Positions 1-7,196 of a DNA stretch of 58,194 nucleotides are shown here, piece after piece (within the stretch, counting starts at the first letter, position 1; each line of letters opens with the position of its first letter). Position numbers and translations under genes: made by a program. This DNA is from Shimia sp. (GTDB lineage: Bacteria > Pseudomonadota > Alphaproteobacteria > Rhodobacterales > Rhodobacteraceae), in the NCBI GenBank assembly GCA_024224295.1, contig JAAENN010000226.1, positions 1-58,194 of the forward strand, read 5' to 3'. The notes under the pieces are model-generated. The model saw only the letters and a program-made list of their open reading frames with translations. It ran no database searches and was not told the DNA's origin.

Positions 1-1
1 A

Positions 2-289
2 GCGGATGGGAAGTCCGCTGCCGCGCGTCTGTTTGGAAAAGCGTTTGCTACCTTACGCGCGAAAGCCCGTAAGGCCGCGCAGAACGAAGCGCGCGCAGAA
101 GTGCAGTCTCACTTGGAAGAGATCAAGGCGGCGGATGACGCGATTGTAGAAGCGGCTTCTGCGTTGCCGGAGGCGGCGCGGAGAAAGATCGTTGAAGCAC
201 GGCAATCTTTGGCGGGGCGCATCACAACGCTCAAGCGGGCGGTTCACAAGTGGACGAAGTCAGACCCCAAAGACCGCCCCGAAACGTGA
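2..289 (+). CDS. Unidentified Ala-rich helical protein, C-terminal part
   Basis: An open frame runs in from the left edge and stops at 289, so only the last 95 residues are visible. A GTG at 101 is possible as a start, but the frame is open and protein-like before it. The visible part is rich in Ala, Arg, Lys and Glu with no membrane segment or signal, and looks like a long charged helix or coiled coil ending in KDRPET. I do not recognise a family. The next gene on the same strand starts 145 bp downstream, behind two hairpins. Confidence 0.5.
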   Translation, partial: ADGKSAAARLFGKAFATLRAKARKAAQNEARAEVQSHLEEIKAADDAIVEAASALPEAARRKIVEARQSLAGRITTLKRAVHKWTKSDPKDRPET

Positions 290-346
290 GGGGAGTCAAA
301 CCCCTTCCAAACCGTTTTGCGCGCTCGGGCAACGAAACAATCTTTT

Positions 347-400
347 GACTGTCGGCGGCGGCAAAAGCGTCCACCGACAGTCGCGGGAGCAATGGCTCCC
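347..400 (+). other. Two stem-loops ahead of the 110-aa gene
   Basis: A perfect 9-bp inverted repeat (GACTGTCGG at 347-355, CCGACAGTC at 374-382) is followed at once by a 6-bp hairpin (GGGAGC, loop AATG, GCTCCC, 385-400). No T-run follows, so a classical terminator is not shown. The pair ends about 25 bp before the ribosome-binding site of the next gene and could be a leader structure or a processed 3' end of the upstream gene. Confidence 0.4.
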
Positions 401-434
401 ATCCATTCTTTTGGTCAACAAAGGGGGAATTCCC

Positions 435-767
435 ATGACCTTACCGACAAACCTCTCTCCTACGCAATTGCGCGCCCTTGGCGTCATTGCGGACATCGGC
501 AAATCCCAGGCCGAAGACATGGCAAAAATCCTTGAGGCTTTTGCAGACACGCTGCCCGCGTTCTTGAAGGCGGTGAACGAGGACGACGTCTTCTGTCGCA
601 AGGTGTTCGTCTTGTTTGAAGCCGTTGCCAAAGCTGGCGACGCCAAGAAGATTCAACGTCACCTGCTGCGTCCAGACGGCATTGACCAAGAGGTAGAGAA
701 ACTGCGCGAGGCATGGAAGCCTAAAGCGAAGGTGAAACGAAAGCCGGAGCCAAAACCCGAGGCATGA
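435..767 (+). CDS. Unidentified 110-aa cytoplasmic protein
   Basis: ATG at 435 is chosen because AAGGGGGAA lies just upstream at 421-429. In-frame codons further left lack a site and run through the hairpins. The protein starts MTLPTNLSPTQLRALG, has a helical middle part and ends in a basic Lys/Pro tail (KAKVKRKPEPKPEA) that could bind nucleic acid. There is no signal peptide or membrane segment. I recognise no family. A hairpin at about 799-820 follows the gene but serves the opposite strand better. Confidence 0.6.
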   Translation: MTLPTNLSPTQLRALGVIADIGKSQAEDMAKILEAFADTLPAFLKAVNEDDVFCRKVFVLFEAVAKAGDAKKIQRHLLRPDGIDQEVEKLREAWKPKAKVKRKPEPKPEA

Positions 768-790
768 GGGGGCCTTCTGTAAGGATCGCA

Positions 791-820
791 AAGAAAAAGG
801 GCGCGGCTTTGGCCGCGCCC
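791..820 (-). terminator. Rho-independent terminator for the RHH gene
   Basis: A 9-bp stem GGGCGCGGC (799-807) pairs with GCCGCGCCC (812-820). Read on the minus strand it is followed by a T-rich tail (complement of AAAGAAAAA at 790-798), as expected downstream of the minus-strand gene ending at 847. On the plus strand the tail TAATGCGTTT is weak, so termination of the plus-strand gene is less certain. Confidence 0.65.
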
Positions 821-846
821 TAATGCGTTTAGAGGGACTATGTCGG

Positions 847-1044
847 CTACTCGGGCCGAGAATCCGCGTCAAAATGCTCAAGCAAAGACGACAGCTCGGC
901 CTGGGTGTAGAGGCCAGATGTCTCGACCGCTTTGCCGATCGCCAGCCAGCGCAATGCCTGAGCATTGATCGTCCGGTCGCGAAGAGCTGCCTCCTTGACG
1001 ATGAACTCATAAAGAGCGGGGCGGAGCGTTATGGATCGCGGCAT
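847..1044 (-). CDS. ParD-like ribbon-helix-helix protein
   Basis: The 65-aa protein begins MPRSITLRPALYEFIVKEAA and contains TINAQALRWLAIGKAVE, which resembles the ParD_like antitoxin family: a short beta strand followed by two helices with an NAQA-type turn. Such proteins bind DNA as dimers and often repress their own promoter. The start has GAGGT about 9 nt upstream. No toxin ORF of RelE/ParE size lies directly before or after it, so it is either an orphan antitoxin or a stand-alone regulator. A strong palindrome covers its ribosome-binding site and leader. Family assignment is moderate; the function is inferred. Confidence 0.6.
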   Translation of the reverse strand: MPRSITLRPALYEFIVKEAALRDRTINAQALRWLAIGKAVETSGLYTQAELSSLLEHFDADSRPE

Positions 1045-1054
1045 TGCGGTTAGA

Positions 1055-1100
1055 CCTCACTGATCAATGGGAATATGAGCCCCTCCATTAATCAGTGAGG
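1055..1100. promoter_or_regulatory. Palindromic operator candidate over the RHH start
   Basis: CCTCACTGATCAATGG (1055-1070) is the reverse complement of CCATTAATCAGTGAGG (1085-1100) at 15 of 16 positions, with a 14-bp spacer. The left arm contains the ribosome-binding site of the minus-strand RHH gene. This position fits autoregulation by the RHH dimer, but binding is inferred. Confidence 0.55.
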
Positions 1101-1544
1101 ACGCGTGTGCTGCAGGTAAACAGGGTGCATAGATGTTATTCGCTGCGTTATGCACCGACGGCAGCTATGCGCAGATTGCGACCTTTGCAAAGTGTAGGCG
1201 GGTTACCGAAAGCGGACCTTCAAGCCGAGTGCAGCGAGAGGCAGGTCAGAGCCCAAAGGTACCTATGCTGCACTTTGCATTTATGAGCGAGAACCGTGCA
1301 TTGCTGCCGTTTGCCATCGCTAAGGCGACCCACAACCGACGTTCATGACAATCGCAATGACTTGCGGCTCCATTCCAACCTGCATCTTCCAAGTTGCCTT
1401 GGACGCAAGCCGTGTCCGAAGAGCATCCCTCAATCAACTCGGATCCCTGAAATCCAACATATTGCCCACGCCGTGAGTTGAACATCTTTCGATGCATCAG
1501 TCACTCTGAACAGAGTCCTAAGCCCGACCTTGCCCAATTTGGCT
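1101..1544. other. Non-coding stretch left of the catabolic locus
   Basis: No convincing gene is seen. Short open frames here lack ribosome-binding sites and recognisable protein features. The stretch contains several variants of GCAGCTATGCGCAGATTGCG and AAGCGGACCTTC-like phrases, which suggests degraded repeat sequence. A related 22-nt core occurs in inverted orientation on the far side of the catabolic locus at 19277-19298. Confidence 0.45.
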
Positions 1545-2240
1545 TCAGGTTCGTGAGGCCTCGAAAGCAGCCCAAGCTTTCTCGAACGCGTCGAAGTCAA
1601 ACCCGTCGGAACGGGCGGGATCCAGAACCAGCTTTTCGGTGTCGAGCAGCTTGTGGATCGCGTCTTCGAGCATTGGCACGACCTCGGTCGGGATGACCAA
1701 GGCACCGTGGCGGTCTGCATGAACCAGATCGCCATCGCGCACTTTCATACCGAAGATCTCGACCTCGGTGCCGATCTCTTTCACATGGACGAAGCCATGC
1801 GACGGGCCGATGGAGCCGGCAACCACGGGGAAGCCTTCGGGCAGATCGCCAAGGTCGCGCATCACACCATTGGTAAGTGCGCCCGAGATGCCAAAGCCCT
1901 TGTGGACCGTCGTGTTGATCTCGCCCCAATAGGCGCCGATGGCGTGGGGATAGTCCAAGTCCTCGACCACTGTGATGGCGGGGCGCGGGCCTTCGGACAT
2001 GTGGCGATAATAGTTCATGCGCCGCTCTTTGATTACGGTGGGGTCTTCTTCGGGCGGGTTCACGGCAGCGATTTTCGCGGTGCGTGCATAGCCAACCAGC
2101 GCCCCGCCATCCGGGTCCGAGCACAGCATTGTGCCGCGGGTGAAGGCGTTGAAGCCACGTTTGCCCTGCGCCACTTCGATGGCGTTGCAAACGGTGGGCG
2201 TGTCGACTTTTTGCAAAAGGGCAAGAAGGGATGGGGTCAT
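1545..2240 (-). CDS. RraA/HMG-aldolase-like protein
   Basis: This 231-aa protein belongs to the RraA-like fold. The GALTNGVMRD stretch (about 120-129) carries the Arg-Asp pair (R128, D129) that in 4-hydroxy-4-methyl-2-oxoglutarate/4-carboxy-4-hydroxy-2-oxoadipate aldolases binds substrate and metal, and GDLVHADRHGALVIP (170 onward) is the second family motif. Family members cleave 2-oxo-4-hydroxy acids to pyruvate or decarboxylate oxaloacetate; the fold also includes the RNase E inhibitor RraA. In this locus an aldolase making pyruvate in the last catabolic step is the simplest reading. It is the last gene of the minus-strand operon, and its ATG overlaps the upstream stop by 4 bp. Confidence 0.8.
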   Translation of the reverse strand: MTPSLLALLQKVDTPTVCNAIEVAQGKRGFNAFTRGTMLCSDPDGGALVGYARTAKIAAVNPPEEDPTVIKERRMNYYRHMSEGPRPAITVVEDLDYPHAIGAYWGEINTTVHKGFGISGALTNGVMRDLGDLPEGFPVVAGSIGPSHGFVHVKEIGTEVEIFGMKVRDGDLVHADRHGALVIPTEVVPMLEDAIHKLLDTEKLVLDPARSDGFDFDAFEKAWAAFEASRT

Positions 2241-2932
2241 AGGGCCTCCAACCAGCGGGACAGGACCGCTGTGGTTTGTTCAGGTTGTTCCAGTGTGGGC
2301 AGATGCCCCGCGTCTTTGATGATCTCAAGCGTGCTGTTGGGCATGAGGTCATGCATCAGTTCATGGCGTGAGACAGGGCACAGCGCGTCATCCTGCCCGC
2401 ACAGCACAAGCGACGGACCGGTGAAGGCGCGCAGCGTTTCCGTCTGGTCAGGGCGGTCGCGCAGGGCTTTGGACTGGTTCACGAACACCTCGGGGCCCAG
2501 ATCCATTGCCATCGCCATGCACAGGTCCAGAATGGCCCCGCGATTAGGACCGTCCGTCAGGTAGTTCGGCTTCATCTCATCCCGCATGACCCGGCGTAGC
2601 TCACCGCTCTTGGCGGCGGCAATCTGCGGGGCGCGGCTGGCTTTGACCTCGTCCTTTTCGGCCAAGGGGTTGGTGTCCATCAGGGCCAGCCCAGACACCC
2701 GATCGGGGACTTGGCGCAGCACCTCCATCGCCAGAATGCCACCCATTGACAGGCCCGCCACGGCAAAGCGCGGCGGCGCGTAGCGCAGCACATCCCCGGC
2801 CAGCGCGGACATGCTGTCATGCGCGCCCATGGGCATAGTCATCAGCGGAGTGCGCCCGGACAGCGCGTCGATCTGCGGTCCAAAAAGCCGCGCGTCGCAC
2901 ATCATGCCGGGCAGCAGGATCAGAGGCGTCAT
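2237..2932 (-). CDS. Alpha/beta hydrolase
   Basis: 231 aa, cytoplasmic. The nucleophile elbow GLSMGG places the catalytic Ser at 62. GQDDALCP gives the acid (Asp182 likely) and DAGHLP the His at 210, so the triad is complete. The oxyanion-loop region LLPGMMCD near the N terminus is in place. Relatives hydrolyse esters, lactones or C-C bonds of beta-diketones, so the exact reaction is open. It overlaps both neighbours by ATGA, which indicates translational coupling with the MetE-like and RraA-like genes. In the locus it probably opens an ester, thioester or lactone intermediate. Confidence 0.85.
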   Translation of the reverse strand: MTPLILLPGMMCDARLFGPQIDALSGRTPLMTMPMGAHDSMSALAGDVLRYAPPRFAVAGLSMGGILAMEVLRQVPDRVSGLALMDTNPLAEKDEVKASRAPQIAAAKSGELRRVMRDEMKPNYLTDGPNRGAILDLCMAMAMDLGPEVFVNQSKALRDRPDQTETLRAFTGPSLVLCGQDDALCPVSRHELMHDLMPNSTLEIIKDAGHLPTLEQPEQTTAVLSRWLEAL

Positions 2933-4053
2933 TTAACCAAAGCCGCCCCATCGGACAGTGATTTCAGCTTGGCGTAGGCAATGTCGGGGTCAACCGCGCC
3001 GAAGCCCGCAAACGTGCCAAAGCCACAATCTGACCCAGCGATTACGCGGTCCGCTCCCACGATATCGACAAAGCGGGTGATGCGTTCGGCGACCAGCTCG
3101 GGATGTTCCACGAAGTTGGTTGTCGTATCGACCACGCCCGGCACCAGCACTTTGTCGTCCGGGATGTCCCCTTTGCGGTCGCGGAAGGTGGTCCATTCGT
3201 GCCCGTGACGCGGGTTCGAGGTTTCAAACAGCACATAGCGCGATTTGGTCGCCATCAGCGTGTCGAACATCTTGGACATGGGAATGTCGCAGCAATGCGG
3301 GCCTTCATAGTTGCCCCAGCAGATATGTACGCGCACCTTGTCGGCGGGCACGTCGGACAGCGCATGGTTCAGCGCCTCGACATGCATGTTCGCGACCTTG
3401 ATGAATTCGTCATCCGAGAGATCCGTGAACAGCATATGGCGCGACAGGGCCAAATCGGGGCAATCCAGTTGCAGGTCCAATCCCGATGCGACGATAGTTT
3501 CGTATTCCGCCTTCATCGCGTCGGCGAGCGCGGCCAAATAGGCCTCGCGGGTCTTGTAATAGTCGTTCTGGAGAAACAGCGAGATCACACCGGGCGAAGC
3601 GGCGTTCATGAAGCCCCGCTCGGCACCATGTTCGGCAGTCGCAGCCTTCAGATTGGCGATGTCTTTTTCCAGCTCTCCCTGCCCTTTCGACGTGACCTCG
3701 CCCACGCACATGGGGCGGGCATATTTCGGTGTCCCGCCGTCATCAGCTAGGCGCTTCAGAAAGCCGGGGAACATCTTCAGATCGGCAGGGGCATTGCGGG
3801 GGCTGTCGCCTGCAAAGCCAGTGTAGCGGTCCTTCACATAGGTCGCGTAGGAGATCTTCGAGGTCTCTCCATCGGACACGATGTCGACCCCGACCTCGAC
3901 CTGTTTGCGTACGGTGTCCGACACCGCAGCGGTCATGCAGGCGTCGAACTCGGCTTGATCGAAAGGCTGCTCATTCTCGCGGGCGAAAATGAAATCGACC
4001 ACGTCCTGCGCGCGTGGGAGGGAGCCCACATGGGTGGTTTTGATACGTGTCAT
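2929..4053 (-). CDS. MetE-like zinc methyltransferase/alkyltransferase
   Basis: 374 aa, matching the C-terminal barrel of cobalamin-independent methionine synthase without its N-terminal half. The zinc ligands are conserved: HIC (H243, C245), FE (E277) and SDCGF (C343). The N terminus TTHVGSLPR is also typical. Stand-alone proteins of this group include methyltransferases that activate a thiol with zinc, and the epoxyalkane:coenzyme M transferase. Inside a catabolic operon it more likely transfers or removes an alkyl or methyl group of the substrate than makes methionine. The start has AAGGAG about 7 nt upstream, and the stop overlaps the hydrolase ATG. Confidence 0.85.
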   Translation of the reverse strand: MTRIKTTHVGSLPRAQDVVDFIFARENEQPFDQAEFDACMTAAVSDTVRKQVEVGVDIVSDGETSKISYATYVKDRYTGFAGDSPRNAPADLKMFPGFLKRLADDGGTPKYARPMCVGEVTSKGQGELEKDIANLKAATAEHGAERGFMNAASPGVISLFLQNDYYKTREAYLAALADAMKAEYETIVASGLDLQLDCPDLALSRHMLFTDLSDDEFIKVANMHVEALNHALSDVPADKVRVHICWGNYEGPHCCDIPMSKMFDTLMATKSRYVLFETSNPRHGHEWTTFRDRKGDIPDDKVLVPGVVDTTTNFVEHPELVAERITRFVDIVGADRVIAGSDCGFGTFAGFGAVDPDIAYAKLKSLSDGAALVK

Positions 4054-4080
4054 TTTGGGCTCCTTCCCCTTGGTTTCAGA

Positions 4081-5043
4081 TCAATTGCCGGTCCACGTGG
4101 CACCCGCCGGATCATCTGTGGCGGTGATGCGGTACAGTCCCGCCTCTCCCGTCATGGATGGTGCTGCCGAATAGCTTTCGCCGGGCAGAACCAGAACTGT
4201 GTCACCGTTGGACACGGTGGTGGTCACGTCATTCACCGACACGCGCCAGTGGCCGCGTGCGGGCATCAGGACCACCGGATTATCTGCGGTGACTGCATCG
4301 TTCTGAGCCGAGCCACGCGCCAGGAAATCCACCTCGAACCCTGGCTTGTCCTTGATGACGGCGTTTTCGCCGATCACTTGCGCCGGTGCGTTGGCCGCAA
4401 GGGCCGCCAGATCCCAGTAACGGGCCACGTAATGGCCGATCACCGCGTCGACGGGCACCTCGGGATAGTCCTTCAGCTGCTCGTCTGTCAGCAGCGGCAT
4501 CGGGGACACGTTGTGGGGCAGTTCTTCGCCCTTTGTGCTGTCATAGAGCACGCCATTTTCGCCCAGCACCAACCCGTGCGCCTGAGCGTCTTGGATGACA
4601 TGCGGAGCCCAGGTGACGCCGCCGCCAGCGTCGTCGCCGCCAAGGATCGACATGATCATTCCATAGTCATCGCCGACGTTTTCAAAACCGCGGAAGATGC
4701 CGGTGGGAATGTTGAAAATATCGCCTTCCTCGGCGATGAACTCGCCCGCGGTGCCATGCAGACCCCAGAAGAACCGCCAACGGCCTTTGGCGACAAAGAA
4801 TACCTCGGCAGTAGTGTGGCTATGCAGGCTGTTGCGGCATTTAGGGGGCTGACCTGCCGCGCCAATGTTGAAGCCAACCTTGTCCGTGATGTGGACATGC
4901 TGGTCGGGACTTTCCGACACGCCGCCGCCGATGATGGTGAAGTTCTCCTTCTGGTCCGAGCCCGGCGTGTGGGCGTCGATGAAGGCAGTTTTACAGGGTT
5001 GCAGCTCGCCGTAACGAACGATGCGGGATTGGATAGTGCTCAT
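4081..5043 (-). CDS. Bicupin protein
   Basis: 320 aa with two cupin barrels. The first carries HSHTTAE (H74, H76, E80), a metal-binding motif 1. The expected motif-2 His is not there: the segment reads GDIFNIPTGIFRGFEN, with Phe-Arg where PHxF is usual. The second barrel (about 225-320) has no clear metal set. Bicupins of this size include ring-cleaving dioxygenases and isomerases, but the missing ligand makes an oxygenase role uncertain. AAAGGA precedes the ATG by about 8 nt, and a perfect 10-bp hairpin lies just upstream. It sits between the NTF2-like and MetE-like genes on the same strand. Confidence 0.75.
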   Translation of the reverse strand: MSTIQSRIVRYGELQPCKTAFIDAHTPGSDQKENFTIIGGGVSESPDQHVHITDKVGFNIGAAGQPPKCRNSLHSHTTAEVFFVAKGRWRFFWGLHGTAGEFIAEEGDIFNIPTGIFRGFENVGDDYGMIMSILGGDDAGGGVTWAPHVIQDAQAHGLVLGENGVLYDSTKGEELPHNVSPMPLLTDEQLKDYPEVPVDAVIGHYVARYWDLAALAANAPAQVIGENAVIKDKPGFEVDFLARGSAQNDAVTADNPVVLMPARGHWRVSVNDVTTTVSNGDTVLVLPGESYSAAPSMTGEAGLYRITATDDPAGATWTGN

Positions 5044-5063
5044 ATCTTTGGTCCTTTCATGTA

Positions 5064-5137
5064 CTGAGATTTGGGGGGCAAATCTCAGCCCCGGGCGGGC
5101 GATTGTTCAGCCGTTTCGCCCGCAAGGCCGCCCGAAA
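5064..5137 (-). other. Leader hairpins before the bicupin gene
   Basis: CTGAGATTTG (5064-5073) and CAAATCTCAG (5079-5088) form a perfect 10-bp stem with a 5-nt loop, about 10 nt upstream of the bicupin ribosome-binding site. A second GC-rich inverted repeat (CGGGCGG at about 5092, CCGCCCG at about 5131) is stacked behind it. The rest of the 150-bp gap 5044-5194 shows no gene. A role in mRNA processing or differential expression is inferred. Confidence 0.5.
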
Positions 5138-5194
5138 AGTATGAAACCTGCGGGTTGCCTGACTGGCATCCAGATATGAAATCCGGGTCGTCAT

Positions 5195-6184
5195 TCAGAG
5201 ATCACCCGTGTGCAGCAGGATCTGTTTCCAGACCGAGGTTTCATCGAACAGGGTCCATTCGCGACGCAGTTTGACCTGACCGGGCAGAACCGCGCCGAAC
5301 TCGGCATGGCTAGCGCCCATCACATGGACCTGCGCACCGGTTGGACGCCCGAACGCGCCCCAGCCGTCATGTGTCCCTGTCAGGCTCCATCGAATGGCCG
5401 AGCGTGGCGGCATATGCGCATCGTCACGGCCAATCTGGTGGTGGATTTCAAACGTCGCAGACGGGAAGGATGCGCGCAGACCCATCCAGAAGCGTTCGAC
5501 GGGATCCCAGCCGTGGCCGGTCACACCGCCCGCAAATTCAGCCTGCACTGCGCGGTCGTATTCCGCTTTGATGACTGTGATATCGGCGTTCATGATGCGG
5601 GTCAGAATATCGGCGTGGCGACTTCCCCATTCATTGTCATTGCCGTGCCCCTTATAGGGGCCAGGCTGGTCGATCTCGGGCGTGAAGGGTTTGACACAGG
5701 CCTCGGGTCCGCCTTCGCGGGTAATCAGATCGCGGGCATAATCCACAACATCCAAATCCATCTGCCGCACAATCGCGCCTTGGTCGCGGATCAGCCATTC
5801 GTCGTCGATGGCGTTGTTCTTGGCATGGCAATCCGCAATCACGCGATAGGCCAACCGCTTGCCGGTTGCCGCCCCATAAACGCCGTCGCCCAGATGGGTC
5901 GCAGTGGTCAAAATCCGATGCGAAGACAACATCCCATCCTCGGGCGTGCCGGACCAGATCACATCCTCGCCCAACAGTTCGCGATCGGGAAACTCTGCAA
6001 GGGTCGCCATGGTGGCGCCAATCACGCTTTCATTGCCAACTACCACGCTGCCGGGGCTGCGCACCACGATCTTGGGCGCGTAATAGTCATGCAGCGTGGC
6101 CAGCCCGCGATCTTCCCAAATCTCTTTGGTGATCCCAATAATGTAATCGGGGAAATCGCGGAACTTGGGGTCAAATCCCTTCAT
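5195..6184 (-). CDS. Divergent two-domain NTF2/SnoaL-like protein
   Basis: 329 aa that read as two alpha+beta NTF2-like units (about 1-160 and 190-329). The first holds IIGITKEIWEDRGLATLHDYYAPKIV and AECs-like strands; the second holds VERFWMGLRASFPSATFEIHH and EWTLFDETSVWKQI. It lacks the WxGPxGxG and GWP...ENW motifs shared by the other SnoaL proteins of the locus, so it is a separate subfamily. NTF2-fold enzymes include polyketide cyclases, ketosteroid isomerase and epoxide hydrolases. The start has AAAGGATGG upstream and lies 14 bp inside the lacI-type gene, indicating coupling. The reaction is unknown. Confidence 0.7.
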   Translation of the reverse strand: MKGFDPKFRDFPDYIIGITKEIWEDRGLATLHDYYAPKIVVRSPGSVVVGNESVIGATMATLAEFPDRELLGEDVIWSGTPEDGMLSSHRILTTATHLGDGVYGAATGKRLAYRVIADCHAKNNAIDDEWLIRDQGAIVRQMDLDVVDYARDLITREGGPEACVKPFTPEIDQPGPYKGHGNDNEWGSRHADILTRIMNADITVIKAEYDRAVQAEFAGGVTGHGWDPVERFWMGLRASFPSATFEIHHQIGRDDAHMPPRSAIRWSLTGTHDGWGAFGRPTGAQVHVMGASHAEFGAVLPGQVKLRREWTLFDETSVWKQILLHTGDL

Positions 6185-7196
6185 TGGTCCATCCTTTGGG
6201 TTTGCGGGCAGAACCGCGCGCGATCAACGGCCCTTCGATGGCCTCGCGTCGGGGTTCAGCGTTATGAGGATTTTCGATGTGGCTCATTAAAGCCGAGACA
6301 GTGGCGTCCACCATGCGGTTCACCGGCTGGCGAATTGTGGTCAGGTCGTATGCGCCCCACGATGCCATCGGCACATCGTCATAGCCGATGACCGAGATGT
6401 CATTGCCAACCACGATGCCCTTGGCCCTCAGCGCGTCGATCACAGCGAAGGCCATGTGATCGTTGGCAACGAAAATGGCATCCGGATTGTGGTCACGCAG
6501 CAGGGTTTCGGTGCACGCGATGGCCACATCGCGCTTGTACATCCCATCCAGCGTGGCGACCGTCGCGGTCCCGGCCTCAGCAAGGGCTGCGTTGAAGCCT
6601 TGTTGCCGTTCACGTCCGGTCGAACTGCCCTGCCAGCCCGAGATGTGCGCGATCCGTTCGTGGCCTGCCTCGAGCAGGAATTCTGCCACCAGTCGCCCAC
6701 CCGCGATGTTGTCAGAGGTCACCTCGAAAAAGGGGCTGTTGTCTTGGCCCCTGTTGAACAGAACCACCGGGATGCCCGCTTGTGTGGCGCGTTCCGCCAG
6801 GTCCGAGGACAACGAGACTGAGGCTGCCACGATCCCATCCACTTGGTAGTCCATCAGATCTTGAATCACGCCATCGATCCCGTCGGTCGAGTTCGGCGCG
6901 GTGAAGATCAGGATGTGATAGCCCTGTTCCTGAAGCGCGTTCGACAGCTTTTCAAGCACGATTGGGTAAAACTGGTTTTCCAGATAGGCCACCACCAGCC
7001 CGATGATGCGCGACCGACCTGACACCATGGCGCGCGCCAGAACATTAGGCCGATACCCCAGTTCATCGGCCGCCTTGCGCACTTTCTCGATCGTCTTTTT
7101 CGACGCAGACGCGCCGGGGGTAAAGACGCGGCTGACCGCAGACTGGCTGACGCCAGCGCGTTCGGCAACTTCGGCAGATGTAACCTTGAGCTTCAT
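6171..7196 (-). CDS. LacI-family transcriptional regulator
   Basis: 341 aa: LacI helix-turn-helix and hinge at the N terminus (VTSAEVAERAGVSQSAVSRVF then NVLARAMVSGRS), followed by a periplasmic-binding-protein-like sensor domain with the usual IIGLVVAYLEN start and DISVIGYDDVPMA strand. The ATG at 7196 overlaps the stop of the SDR gene by 4 bp; longer frames upstream lie inside that gene. It is embedded in the operon rather than placed at its edge. The two LacI-type palindromes between the divergent arms (16666-16736) are its probable targets, with a pathway sugar-like compound as inducer. Confidence 0.92.
   Translation of the reverse strand: MKLKVTSAEVAERAGVSQSAVSRVFTPGASASKKTIEKVRKAADELGYRPNVLARAMVSGRSRIIGLVVAYLENQFYPIVLEKLSNALQEQGYHILIFTAPNSTDGIDGVIQDLMDYQVDGIVAASVSLSSDLAERATQAGIPVVLFNRGQDNSPFFEVTSDNIAGGRLVAEFLLEAGHERIAHISGWQGSSTGRERQQGFNAALAEAGTATVATLDGMYKRDVAIACTETLLRDHNPDAIFVANDHMAFAVIDALRAKGIVVGNDISVIGYDDVPMASWGAYDLTTIRQPVNRMVDATVSALMSHIENPHNAEPRREAIEGPLIARGSARKPKGWTNEGI

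Noticed and set aside
847..1044. Toxin-antitoxin module
   Set aside because: Only the antitoxin-like RHH protein is present; no toxin-sized ORF with a ribosome-binding site is adjacent.
1653..2564. 303-codon plus-strand open frame
   Set aside because: It lies opposite the RraA and hydrolase genes, whose family motifs and overlaps are clear. The frame is open only because of GC-rich codon use.
2929..5043. Idea that the cupin and MetE-like genes form a DMSP lyase/demethylase module
   Set aside because: DMSP-lyase cupins are short single barrels with a complete metal set, and DmdA is a GcvT-type protein. Neither matches, so this reading has no sequence support.
3955..6391. Long plus-strand frames of 370 and 393 codons
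   Set aside because: They are antisense to the bicupin, NTF2-like and lacI genes and show no protein family features or ribosome-binding sites.
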